Source of the DNA: Streptomyces soli
Lineage (GTDB): Bacteria > Actinomycetota > Actinomycetes > Streptomycetales > Streptomycetaceae
Direction: 5' to 3'
Length of the DNA stretch: 39,232 nucleotides
NCBI RefSeq assembly: GCF_003999195.1
Contig: NZ_RJVR01000190.1
Coordinates: 1-39,232 of the forward strand
The first letter of the stretch is position 1. Every line of letters starts with the position of its first letter. The notes beneath the pieces are model-generated. The model saw only the letters and a program-made list of their open reading frames with translations, ran no database searches and was not told the DNA's origin. Of the stretch, positions 1 to 6,424 are shown in pieces. The translations under genes and the position numbers were made by a program.

Positions 1-378
1 CGGGCCGATCTTGCGCAGCCTACGGGCGCCCGATACAACCGTCTGGTGACAAGCGCCTCCAAGCCGAACGCACGGTGGACCAAGGACAAGGCTGGAGCCA
101 CCCTGGCCGCCACAACCGGCTATTTCTTCACTAATCCGCCAGCTCTTGAAACGACGAAGCAGCTGATCCCGGGATACGCCCACACAGCCGCGGGGCTCGT
201 CAGCATCGCGGTTGCAATCCTCGCTTACTGGGTCGGACTACGCGCGATGAACTCCCGTGACGCTTCCCCGGCAGTTCGGCGGCGCCGGACGCGTCCTCGC
301 TCAGATCTTCTGGAAGTGACGTGGCTGTTTTGCTGCCTGGAGTCTTGTTGGCGATCAACGCTGCGACCTGCGATCTAA
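1..378 (+). CDS. Partial hypothetical membrane protein (5' end outside window)
   Basis: The frame is open from base 1, so the gene probably begins left of the window; the first internal start candidate is GTG at 46. The visible part of about 125 residues has a basic lead, one likely membrane helix around bases 180-250 (Ala/Ile/Val-rich, followed by YWVGLRAM) and an Arg-rich segment. I do not recognise the family. The last 30 residues, rich in Cys, Trp and Arg, do not look like natural protein, so a frameshift near base 310 is possible. It lies on the far side of tRNA-Arg from nagB, a position where accessory DNA often sits. It could also be a chance open frame in high-GC DNA. Confidence 0.35.
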   Translation, partial: RADLAQPTGARYNRLVTSASKPNARWTKDKAGATLAATTGYFFTNPPALETTKQLIPGYAHTAAGLVSIAVAILAYWVGLRAMNSRDASPAVRRRRTRPRSDLLEVTWLFCCLESCWRSTLRPAI

Positions 379-697
379 CAGTCAATGGTCCCACCCACCC
401 CGCACATCTGCAACATCCCCGCAGCCACATGATCAACTTACGCTAAGCGGCATTGGGCCTGAGGTCCTCGTGAAAACCGCGTTGCCTACGCTTGACGTCC
501 TTTGGCAGTTCCTGCCTGAAACTGGGCCCCTCTGTCTCGCAAGCAGCACCGGCTGAACACCGCAGGCGGCCGACGCCGTGATCACCACCAGCTTTCGTTA
601 CCCCGCAGTGCCTGATTCGTCAGTTCCCCGACGGCGCGGCGAGTGACCGAAGAAACTCACTCGCCACTCACTCGGGATCAATGCGTAGGAGTGACAG
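379..697. other. Non-coding stretch between the partial ORF and the tRNA flank
   Basis: No convincing coding sequence is present. A 27-codon frame from the GTG at 470 has no recognisable product. Near 650-680 the sequence contains repeated ACTCACTCG/CACTCACTCG motifs. No integrase gene or second copy of the tRNA 3' end is seen, so an attachment site cannot be claimed. Confidence 0.4.
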
Positions 698-730
698 AGA
701 GCCGGACTCAGTGGGACTGAGTCCGGCTCT
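698..730 (+). terminator. Hairpin terminator left of tRNA-Arg
   Basis: A perfect 14-bp inverted repeat (AGAGCCGGACTCAG and its complement) encloses the five-base loop TGGGA and is followed by TTTGTGTGT on the plus strand. This is a good rho-independent-like terminator for plus-strand transcription. On the minus strand it would lie just beyond the tRNA-Arg 3' end but lacks a U-tract there, so it may act mainly on rightward transcripts or as a processing boundary. Confidence 0.6.
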
Positions 731-785
731 TTGTGTGTGGCACTCTCGCAGGTCAGGGGCTTGATCACCCTGGTCACTGCAGAAG

Positions 786-857
786 TGCCCCCGGCAGGAT
801 TCGAACCTGCGCACACGGCTCCGGAGGCCGTTGCTCTATCCCCTGAGCTACGGGGGC
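786..857 (-). tRNA. tRNA-Arg (anticodon CCG)
   Basis: Read on the minus strand the 72 nt fold as a full cloverleaf. The acceptor stem is GCCCCCG/CGGGGGC with discriminator A. The D arm is GCTC/GAGC. The anticodon stem ACGGC/GCCGT closes the loop CTCCGGA, giving anticodon CCG, which decodes the arginine codon CGG. The T arm is GCAGG-TTCGAAT-CCTGC. No CCA is encoded, as is usual in Streptomyces. The gene is a possible integration target, but no duplicated 3' end was found here. Confidence 0.95.
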
Positions 858-945
858 GTGTCGGCCGTGGTGGTGGCGACGGGGGAAACACTACCAGCTC
901 GGGGAGGGTGGGGGCGTACAGGGTTTGTGGGTGGGGTGGGGGGGG

Positions 946-1728
946 TTAGAGGCCCTGCCAGGGGGGCTTGGAGGCGTAGGTGGTGCGGAAGTAGTCGGAG
1001 AGCTTGAGCTTGGAGGCGGCTGGGTCGTCGAGGATGACGGTGGCGTGGGGGTGGAGCTGGAGGGCGGAGGCGGGGACGAGGGAGGAGAGGGGGCCTTCGA
1101 TGGCGAGGGCGGCGGCTTCGGCCTTGGATTCGCCGGTGGCGAGGAGGACGAGGTGGCGGGCGTCGAGGATGGTGCCGATGCCTTGGGTGATGACGTGGTG
1201 GGGGACGTCGTCGGGGGTGTCGAAGAAGCGGGCGTTGTCCTGGCGGGTCTGGGGGGTGAGGGTCTTGATGCGGGTGCGGGAGGCGAGGGAGGAGCAGGGC
1301 TCGTTGAAGCCGATGTGGCCGTCGGTGCCTATGCCGAGGAGCTGGAGGTCGACGCCGCCCGCTTCGGCGAGGGCACTGTCGTAGGCGGCGCAGGCGGCGG
1401 GGATGTCGGGGGCGTTGCCGTCGGGGCCGAGGAAGGAGGATTCCGGGATGCCGAGGGGCGCGACGACCTCGCGGAGGACGACGGAGCGGTAGGACTCGGG
1501 GTGGCCGGCGGGGAGGCCTACGTATTCGTCGAGCTGGCAGATGCGGGCGCGGAAGACGTCGAGGGCGGAGGCACGGACCTTGGCGGCCAGGGCCTGGTAG
1601 ACGGGCAGCGGGGTCGATCCGGTGGCTACGCCGAGGAGGGCGTCGGGGGTGTGCCGGAGGAGGGCGGCGATGGTGTCGGCGATGAGTTCGCCGGCGGTGG
1701 CGGCGTCCGGAACGATGACAACTTCCAC
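946..1728 (-). CDS. nagB: Glucosamine-6-phosphate deaminase
   Basis: NagB converts glucosamine-6-phosphate to fructose-6-phosphate and ammonium in the cytosol, feeding amino sugars from chitin and peptidoglycan into glycolysis. The 260-residue product matches the family's usual length. It shows the sugar-phosphate loop GVATGSTP (about 33-40), the acid motif QLDEYVGL (65-72) and the active-site block GIGTDGHIGFNEP (about 132-144). The frame is open upstream to an ATG at 1797, but the GTG at 1728 is chosen because Streptomyces homologues begin with MEVVIVPDA at this point and because the longer start would place the DasR-like site inside the coding region. The gene reads toward tRNA-Arg and appears monocistronic. 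The DasR-type operator upstream suggests induction by glucosamine-6-phosphate or N-acetylglucosamine supply. Confidence 0.93.
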   Translation of the reverse strand: MEVVIVPDAATAGELIADTIAALLRHTPDALLGVATGSTPLPVYQALAAKVRASALDVFRARICQLDEYVGLPAGHPESYRSVVLREVVAPLGIPESSFLGPDGNAPDIPAACAAYDSALAEAGGVDLQLLGIGTDGHIGFNEPCSSLASRTRIKTLTPQTRQDNARFFDTPDDVPHHVITQGIGTILDARHLVLLATGESKAEAAALAIEGPLSSLVPASALQLHPHATVILDDPAASKLKLSDYFRTTYASKPPWQGL

Positions 1729-1759
1729 GCTGGGCCTGCCGATCTGAAGGAGTGCGGTC

Positions 1760-1775
1760 GGTGGTGTAGACCAAT
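1760..1775. promoter_or_regulatory. Probable DasR-responsive element (dre) for nagB
   Basis: The 12-bp core TGGTGTAGACCA (1762-1773) differs from the established dre core TGGTCTAGACCA at one base and is palindromic otherwise. It lies 32-47 bp upstream of the preferred nagB start. DasR is the GntR-family repressor of amino-sugar uptake and nagB in Streptomyces. The match and position are seen in the sequence; binding is inferred. Confidence 0.75.
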
Positions 1776-1827
1776 TTAGCGGATCGGGGTCTGCCACCGG
1801 CAGGCGTGGGAGTGTTTTTGAGCACGC

Positions 1828-2440
1828 TCAGCCGGTACGCGGCCCACCGAGCACCCGCGCGCGGCATTGCGCCGGGGTGCCCCAGGCGGAGCGGAGGGCG
1901 CGGGCTTGGTGATCCAGAGGGAGAGGTCGTACTCGGCGGTGTAGCCGATGGCGCCGTGGAGCTGGAGGGCGGTGTGGGCGACGGTGTGGGCGGCATCGCA
2001 GCAGGCGGCCTTGGCGGCGAAGCGGTCGGGGGCGGCGGGGTGAGGGCGGCGGCGTGGAGGCCTGGGCCCAGATGACCTCGCCGCTCGCCATGGACGGCAG
2101 GACGCGGGCGCGCTGCTCCTCGGTGCCGTGCGCGAAGAGCGTGGGCGCGAGAAGGCTGATGCCGCTCTGGCTTACGCGCCCGGGCGCCCCGGCCGCGTAG
2201 TACTCCTCCTCGAAGATCAGCCACTCCTGCAGCGACGCGCCCCGGCCGCCGTACGCCTCCGGCCAGGAGACCACCGACCAGCCGTCGGCGGCGAGCCGCG
2301 CTTCCCACGTGCGGTGGGCGACGAAGCCGGGTCCGGTCTCGAGGGAGGGGAGCGGGGCGTCGGGGACGTTGGCGGCGAGCCAGGCGCGGGCGTCGCGCCG
2401 GAAGGCCTCCTCGTCGGCGGGCGGTGAAGTCGAGATCCAC
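1828..2440 (-). pseudogene. Acyl-CoA dehydrogenase remnant (fadE30-like)
   Basis: The GTG at 2440 has an AAGGGGG ribosome site and begins MDLDFTA, typical of actinobacterial acyl-CoA dehydrogenases. A one-base shift follows, and the frame continues ADEEAFRRDARAW to GEVIWAQA. After that a large middle portion (probably about 180-200 residues, including most of the FAD-contacting core) is missing. A third frame carries the family's C-terminal block: DRFAAKAACCDAAH, then LQLHGAIGYTAEYDLSLW. A further one-base shift after WITK precedes RALRSAWGTPAQCRARVL and the stop. About 200 of roughly 380 residues remain, in three or four frames. By position, divergent from the SDR/KstR2 gene, it corresponds to fadE30 of the cholesterol HIP cluster. 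It cannot make a working enzyme. Confidence 0.85.
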
Positions 2441-2454
2441 CCGCCCCCTTCCCT

Positions 2455-2468
2455 AACAAGTGTTTGGT
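2455..2468. promoter_or_regulatory. Probable KstR2 operator
   Basis: AACAAGTGTTTGGT matches the known mycobacterial and rhodococcal KstR2 motif AnCAAGnnCTTGnT at all fixed positions except one (T for C at position 9). It lies between the divergent acyl-CoA dehydrogenase remnant and the SDR/KstR2-like gene, 18 bp before the latter's start, where an autoregulatory operator is expected. The match is seen directly; function is inferred from the regulator encoded next to it. Confidence 0.65.
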
Positions 2469-2485
2469 AGATTAACATCGGTGTC

Positions 2486-3937
2486 GTGACTCCACCAGCC
2501 TCATATGTCCCCGGTCACGGACTGCTCTCCGGCCGTCGCGCCGTCGTCACCGCCGCCGCAGGCGCCGGCATCGGCGGCGCGACGGCCCGCCGCCTGCTGG
2601 AGGAGGGGGCCCGGGTCGTGATCGGCGACGCCCACGCGCGGCGCCTCAAGGAGTACGAGGCCGAGCTCACGGAGGAGTTCGGCGCCGAGCGGGTCGCCGG
2701 GGTGCCCTGCGACGTCACCGACGAGCGGCAGGTCGGGGCCCTCCTCGACCTCGCGGAGCAGCGACACGGCGGCCTGGACATCGTCGTCAACAACGCCGGG
2801 CCGGGCGGCACGGCCGAGCTGACGGAGATGACCGACGAGCTGTGGGACCGGGTCCTGGACGTCACCCTGAACGGGACGTTCCGCTGCACGCGGGCGGCGT
2901 TGCGGCGCATGAAGACTGGCGGGGCCGCGGGCCTCCGGAGCGGCGGCGTCATCGTCAACAACGCCTCCGTCATCGGCTGGCGCGCCCAGGCCGGCCAGGC
3001 CCACTACGCCGCCGCCAAGGCCGGGGTCATGGCCCTCACCCGCTGCGCCGCGCTCGAAGCGGCCGCGTACGGGTTGCGGGTCAACGCGGTCGCGCCGAGC
3101 CTGGCCATGCACCCGCACCTGGTGAAGGTCACCACGCCCGGGCTGCTGGCGGAACTGACCGCCCGCGAGGCCTTCGGGCGACAGGCGGAACCGTGGGAGG
3201 TGGCCAATGTGATCGTCTTCCTGGCCTCGGGCTATTCGTCGTACATGACCGGGGAGATCGTCTCCGTCAGCAGCCAGCACCCGCGAGACGAGAATGGGAC
3301 CGTGCAGAAAAACGTGCCGAAGAGTGTGCCGAAGAAGACGACAGTGGTGAGCCCGCCCCCCGACCGCCGCGCGGAGCTCCTCGCGACCGCCGCCAAGGTG
3401 TTCGCCGCGCAGGGGTACAACGCCACCACCGTCCGGCAGATCGCGGACGCGAGCGGGATGCTCGCGGGCAGCCTCTACTACCACTTCGACTCGAAGGAGT
3501 CGATGGTGGACGAGATCCTCTCGACCTTCCTCGACGAGCTGTGGGCGGGTTACGACGCCGTGCTCGGCGCGGGCCTGGGCCCCAGGGAGACCATCGAGGC
3601 CCTGGTCACCGAGTCGTTCCGGGAGATCGACCGGCACCAGGCCGCCGTCGCGATCTACCAGAAGGAGGCCAAGCATCTGTCCGCGCAGCCGCGGTTCGGC
3701 TATCTGGCGGATTCGCAGAAGCGGTTCGAGCGGGCGTGGCTGGGGACGCTGGAGCGGGGCGCGGCCGCAGGGGTGTTCCGGGCGGACCTGGATCTGCGGC
3801 TCGCGTATCGCTTCGTACGCGACACGGTGTGGGTGGCCGCGTCCTGGTACCGGCCGGGCGGGCAGCACAGCGCGCAGGAGATCGCCAGGCAGTATTTGTC
3901 GATGGTGCTGGACGGCATCGCCGTCGGTCCGTCGTAG
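2486..3937 (+). CDS. SDR oxidoreductase (IpdF-like) continuous with KstR2-like TetR repressor
   Basis: One 483-codon frame carries two proteins that are normally separate. Residues 16-262 form a short-chain dehydrogenase with the nucleotide motif TAAAGAGIG (22-30), NNAG (102-105) and catalytic Ser161, Tyr174 and Lys178. It resembles IpdF of the HIP (steroid C/D ring) pathway. Residues from about 292 form a TetR-type regulator with helix-turn-helix at about 312-335 (TTVRQIADASGMLAGSLYYH) and a ligand domain close to M. tuberculosis KstR2 (IYQKEAKHLSAQPRF, RFVRDTVWVAASWYRPGG). Codon 267 is CGA where one C-to-T change would restore a TGA stop after the usual SDR C-terminus. In-frame GTGs at 3302, 3314 and 3326 could still start the repressor separately. 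Start GTG at 2486. It is followed by the thiolase gene. Confidence 0.85.
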   Translation: MTPPASYVPGHGLLSGRRAVVTAAAGAGIGGATARRLLEEGARVVIGDAHARRLKEYEAELTEEFGAERVAGVPCDVTDERQVGALLDLAEQRHGGLDIVVNNAGPGGTAELTEMTDELWDRVLDVTLNGTFRCTRAALRRMKTGGAAGLRSGGVIVNNASVIGWRAQAGQAHYAAAKAGVMALTRCAALEAAAYGLRVNAVAPSLAMHPHLVKVTTPGLLAELTAREAFGRQAEPWEVANVIVFLASGYSSYMTGEIVSVSSQHPRDENGTVQKNVPKSVPKKTTVVSPPPDRRAELLATAAKVFAAQGYNATTVRQIADASGMLAGSLYYHFDSKESMVDEILSTFLDELWAGYDAVLGAGLGPRETIEALVTESFREIDRHQAAVAIYQKEAKHLSAQPRFGYLADSQKRFERAWLGTLERGAAAGVFRADLDLRLAYRFVRDTVWVAASWYRPGGQHSAQEIARQYLSMVLDGIAVGPS

Positions 3938-3950
3938 TGGTCCGTGGTTC

Positions 3951-3990
3951 GTTAGTTAATTACCTTACGAGTTAGTTAGTTACCCTACGA
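3951..3990 (+). repeat. Tandem 20-bp AT-rich direct repeat before the thiolase gene
   Basis: GTTAGTTAATTACCTTACGA is immediately repeated as GTTAGTTAGTTACCCTACGA, 18 of 20 positions identical. The repeat ends just before the AAGGAG ribosome site of the thiolase gene. AT-rich sequence of this kind is uncommon in this genome, so the pair may be a promoter or regulator-binding region. No known operator consensus is recognised. Confidence 0.6.
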
Positions 3991-4002
3991 AGGAGTCGTC
4001 AC

Positions 4003-5160
4003 ATGGCCGAGGCCTACATCGTCGAAGCGGTCCGCACCCCCGTCGGCCGGCGCGGCGGCGGCCTGTCGCAGGTCCACCCCGCCGACCTGGGCGCGCACAT
4101 CCTCTCCGCCCTGATGGAACGTTCCGGCGTCGACCCGGCCGCCGTCGAGGACGTCATCTTCGGCTGCCTCGACCAGGTCGGCCCCCAGGCCGGCGACATC
4201 GCCCGCACCTCCTGGCTGGCCGCCGGCCTCCCCGAGGAGGTCCCCGGGGTCACCATCGACCGCCAGTGCGGCTCCTCCCAGCAGGCCGTCCACTTCGCCG
4301 CCCAGGGCGTCCTGTCCGGCACCCAGGATCTCGTCGTCGCCGGCGGCGTCCAGAACATGTCCGCCATCCCCATCGGCTACGCCAACCACAAGGCCGTCGA
4401 ACCCCTCGGCCTGACCCAGGGCCCCTTCGCCGGTTCCGAGCGCTGGACCGCCCGCTACGGCGACCGGCCCGTCAGCCAGTTCTACGGTGCCGAGCTGATC
4501 GCCGAGAAGTGGGGCATCACCCGCGAGGCCATGGAGGCCTTCGCCTACCGCTCGCACCAGCGCGCCGTCCACGCCATCGACGAGGGCCGCTTCGACCGCG
4601 AACTCGCCCCGTACGGCGACGTGTCCACCGACGAAGGCCCGCGCCGCGACACCTCCCTGGAGAAGATGGCCGGGCTGAAGCCGCTCGTCGAGGGCGGCCG
4701 CCTCACCGCCGCACTCTCCTCCCAGGTCTCCGACGGCGCCTCCGCGATGCTCATCGCCTCCGAGCGCGCCGTACGCGAGCACGGGCTCACCCCCCGCGCC
4801 CGCGTCCACCACCTCTCCGTGCGCGGCGAGGACCCGATCCGTATGCTCTCCGCCCCCATCCCGGCGACGGCGTACGCGCTCAAGAAGTCCGGCATGTCGA
4901 TCGGCGACATCGACCTGGTCGAGATCAACGAGGCCTTCGCCCCTGTGGTGTTGGCCTGGCTGAAGGACACCGGCGCCGACCCCGACCGCGTCAACGTCAA
5001 CGGCGGAGCCATCGCCCTCGGCCACCCACTGGGCGCGACCGGCGTCAAGCTCATGACCACCCTCCTCCACGAGCTGGAGCGCACCGGCGGCCGCTACGGC
5101 CTCCAGACAATGTGTGAGGGCGGCGGCCAGGCCAACGTCACGATCATCGAGCGGCTCTGA
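4003..5160 (+). CDS. fadA6: Acetyl-CoA acyltransferase (thiolase), FadA6-like
   Basis: This is a thiolase of 385 residues, a normal length. It cleaves beta-ketoacyl-CoA with CoA, here probably in steroid C/D-ring (HIP) degradation. The nucleophile is Cys89 in DRQCGSS, His341 lies in the block GGAIALGHPLGATG, and the second catalytic Cys371 lies in MCEGGGQAN. No lesion is visible. The start ATG has an AAGGAG ribosome site seven bases upstream. It follows the SDR/KstR2-like gene by 65 bp and precedes an ipdB tail, an order resembling the mycobacterial KstR2 regulon, where fadA6 adjoins kstR2. A more general acetyl-CoA acetyltransferase role is possible because the surrounding pathway is broken. 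Confidence 0.85.
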   Translation: MAEAYIVEAVRTPVGRRGGGLSQVHPADLGAHILSALMERSGVDPAAVEDVIFGCLDQVGPQAGDIARTSWLAAGLPEEVPGVTIDRQCGSSQQAVHFAAQGVLSGTQDLVVAGGVQNMSAIPIGYANHKAVEPLGLTQGPFAGSERWTARYGDRPVSQFYGAELIAEKWGITREAMEAFAYRSHQRAVHAIDEGRFDRELAPYGDVSTDEGPRRDTSLEKMAGLKPLVEGGRLTAALSSQVSDGASAMLIASERAVREHGLTPRARVHHLSVRGEDPIRMLSAPIPATAYALKKSGMSIGDIDLVEINEAFAPVVLAWLKDTGADPDRVNVNGGAIALGHPLGATGVKLMTTLLHELERTGGRYGLQTMCEGGGQANVTIIERL

Positions 5161-5164
5161 CCTG

Positions 5165-5332
5165 CGGCATAATCACCGTACCCTCGACAAGGTCCGCGAA
5201 GCCACCGGCTTCGAACTCGCCACGCCGCCGGTCCCGGTCCCGTACACCCGCGAGCCCACCCCCGCCGAAGTGCGACTGATCCGCGAAGTGCTGGACCCGG
5301 TGGGGCTGCGTTACCGCGAGGTAATATTATGA
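5165..5332 (+). pseudogene. C-terminal remnant of an IpdB-like CoA-transferase subunit
   Basis: About 55 codons just after the thiolase encode HRTLDKVREATGFELA, then YTREPTPAEVRLIREVLDP and a stop. This matches the C-terminal end of IpdB-type proteins (beta subunit of the ring-opening hydrolase acting on a HIP-derived CoA ester). The N-terminal 80% is absent and there is no start or ribosome site of its own; the upstream end abuts the thiolase stop within a few bases. The final sense codon is TTA. The TGA overlaps the ATG of the following ipdC-like gene, preserving the original coupling. The gene is a deletion remnant. Confidence 0.65.
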
Positions 5333-5604
5333 TCGAAACGCCGCTCACCAAACTGACCGGCGTTCACCATCCGCTTGTCCAGACCGGCATGGGATGGGTC
5401 GCCGGGCCGCGCCTGGTGTCCGCCACCGCGAACGCCGGGGCGCTCGGCATCCTCGCCTCCTCGACGATGTCCCCCGACCGGCTCCGCTCGGCGGTCCGCG
5501 AAATCAGGGCCCGCACCGACGCCCCCTTCGGGGTCAATCTGCGCGCCGACGCAGCCGATGCGGCCGAGCGCGTACAGGTCATCATCGACGAGGGCGTACG
5601 GCCG
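5329..5604 (+). pseudogene. N-terminal fragment of an IpdC-like nitronate monooxygenase-family protein
   Basis: From the ATG at 5329 the product reads MIETPLTKLTGVHHPLVQTG with MGWVAGPRLVSATANAGALG and a further block through FGVNLRADAADA. This is the FMN-binding first third of the nitronate monooxygenase/IpdC family (usual length about 300-350). Homology stops after VIIDEGVR near 5602. The frame then runs on to 5901 through proline- and arginine-rich residues that are antisense to another truncated gene. IpdC is an FMN reductase of the HIP pathway. Loss of two thirds of the TIM barrel makes it non-functional. Confidence 0.75.
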
Positions 5605-5774
5605 TTCCCCAGCCCCAGCGGCACCAGCCCCGAGGCGCACACACCACCGCCCTCGGTGCCGTGGCGGTGGCCGTGCGCGCGGCTCCGGCCGTGCGCGGTG
5701 GCGCCGCCCGCCGCACCGAGGACAGCTGCGCCGACTACGACGGTCATGGCGACCGCCCGGGCGATACGGTTCAC
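5604..5774 (-). pseudogene. 5' fragment of a small secreted protein gene
   Basis: On the minus strand a GTG at 5774 with an AGGAAG ribosome site starts VNRIARAVAMTVVVGAAVLG, followed by AAGGATAHG. This is a clear signal peptide with a likely cut after the alanine-rich end. A His/Gly/Arg-rich stretch and GGGVCASGLVPLGLGNG follow. Family-like sequence ends at about 5604, exactly where the oppositely oriented ipdC fragment ends. The frame continues antisense through that fragment to 5364. I do not recognise the family. The head-to-head loss of both 3' ends points to one deletion that fused the two genes. Confidence 0.55.
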
Positions 5775-5897
5775 GTTGGTCTTCCTGTCCTGGTCAGCGC
5801 AGGGGCCCGGCTCAACGACCGTCGTCCACCCTCGGCGCGCCCAGTCCCGCGGACGGCCTGCGCCGGCGCCCCGCACCCAGGCTCGTAGCATTGACCG

Positions 5898-6368
5898 GTG
5901 ACGTCTCTGAACCTCTCCCAGGTCGAAGCCCTCGCACGCCTCGCCCACTCCGCGCAGGTCGACAAGGCGGGACGCCCGTACACCGAGCATCTGGCGGCCG
6001 TCGCCATAGGCGTGGCCGAACGCGGCGGCTCCGACGAGCAGATCGCGGCAGCCTGGCTGCACGACGCGGTGGAGGACGGCATCCTGTCGCCCGAATGGCT
6101 CGCCGGGTCCGACCTGCCCCAGGCGACCAAGGACATGATCCTCGCCGTCACCAAACAGCCCGGCGAACCCCCGGAGGACTACACAGCCCGGATCCTGGCC
6201 ACCCCCGGCGCCGTGCTGATCAAGGAAGCGGATCTCGCCCATAACGCCGATCCGGCGCGGCTCGCGGTGCTGCCGGAAGCCACCCGGGAGCGGCTCGCGG
6301 CGAAGTACGCACATGTACGAGAACTCCTCGGCATCCGGGCACCGACACCGGCACCGCCGGAGGAGTGA
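5898..6368 (+). CDS. Small HD-domain phosphohydrolase (RSH hydrolase-like)
   Basis: The 156-residue product is almost entirely one HD domain. It has His31 in YTEHLAAVA, the metal motif HDAVED at 55-60 and ADLAHNAD near 113. The HDxxED pattern and the later D/N pair are those of the (p)ppGpp hydrolase domain of RelA/SpoT proteins and of small alarmone hydrolases (Mesh1 type), so a cytosolic alarmone or nucleotide hydrolase is plausible. No synthetase or TGS domain is attached. Start GTG at 5898. It stands alone, converging on the protease gene across a strong hairpin. Exact substrate is unknown; other HD phosphohydrolases remain possible. Confidence 0.75.
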   Translation: MTSLNLSQVEALARLAHSAQVDKAGRPYTEHLAAVAIGVAERGGSDEQIAAAWLHDAVEDGILSPEWLAGSDLPQATKDMILAVTKQPGEPPEDYTARILATPGAVLIKEADLAHNADPARLAVLPEATRERLAAKYAHVRELLGIRAPTPAPPEE

Positions 6369-6369
6369 T

Positions 6370-6403
6370 GCCGCGCCCCGCAGCCTGGAGGGCGGGGCGC
6401 GGC
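6370..6403. terminator. Bidirectional terminator between convergent genes
   Basis: A perfect 12-bp GC stem (GCCGCGCCCCGC and its complement) with a 10-base loop sits between the stop of the HD gene and the stop of the protease gene. There is no U-tract, as is usual for Streptomyces terminators. Position and strength suggest it serves both genes. Confidence 0.7.
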
Positions 6404-6424
6404 GGTTCGTGAGGGCGCGGGCCG

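Noticed and set aside
786..857. tRNA-Arg as a demonstrated attachment site
   Set aside because: No second copy of the tRNA 3' end and no integrase gene occur in the window, so this remains only a possibility.
598..891. Minus-strand ORF of 97 codons through the tRNA
   Set aside because: It consists of tRNA-Arg and flanking DNA and has no ribosome site or family resemblance.
925..1779. Plus-strand Gly/Glu-rich 284-codon frame
   Set aside because: It is the antisense of nagB; the composition (Gly, Glu, Val) is typical of antisense frames in high-GC DNA.
848..2440. Minus-strand 530-codon frame over nagB and the dehydrogenase remnant
   Set aside because: The product is Pro/Arg-rich and is out of frame with nagB. 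Only its first seven codons (MDLDFTA) and a later block belong to the dehydrogenase remnant.
5364..6314. Minus-strand 316-codon frame through the HD gene
   Set aside because: It is mainly antisense to the HD gene and the ipdC fragment. Only the stretch starting at GTG 5774 has a signal peptide and ribosome site.
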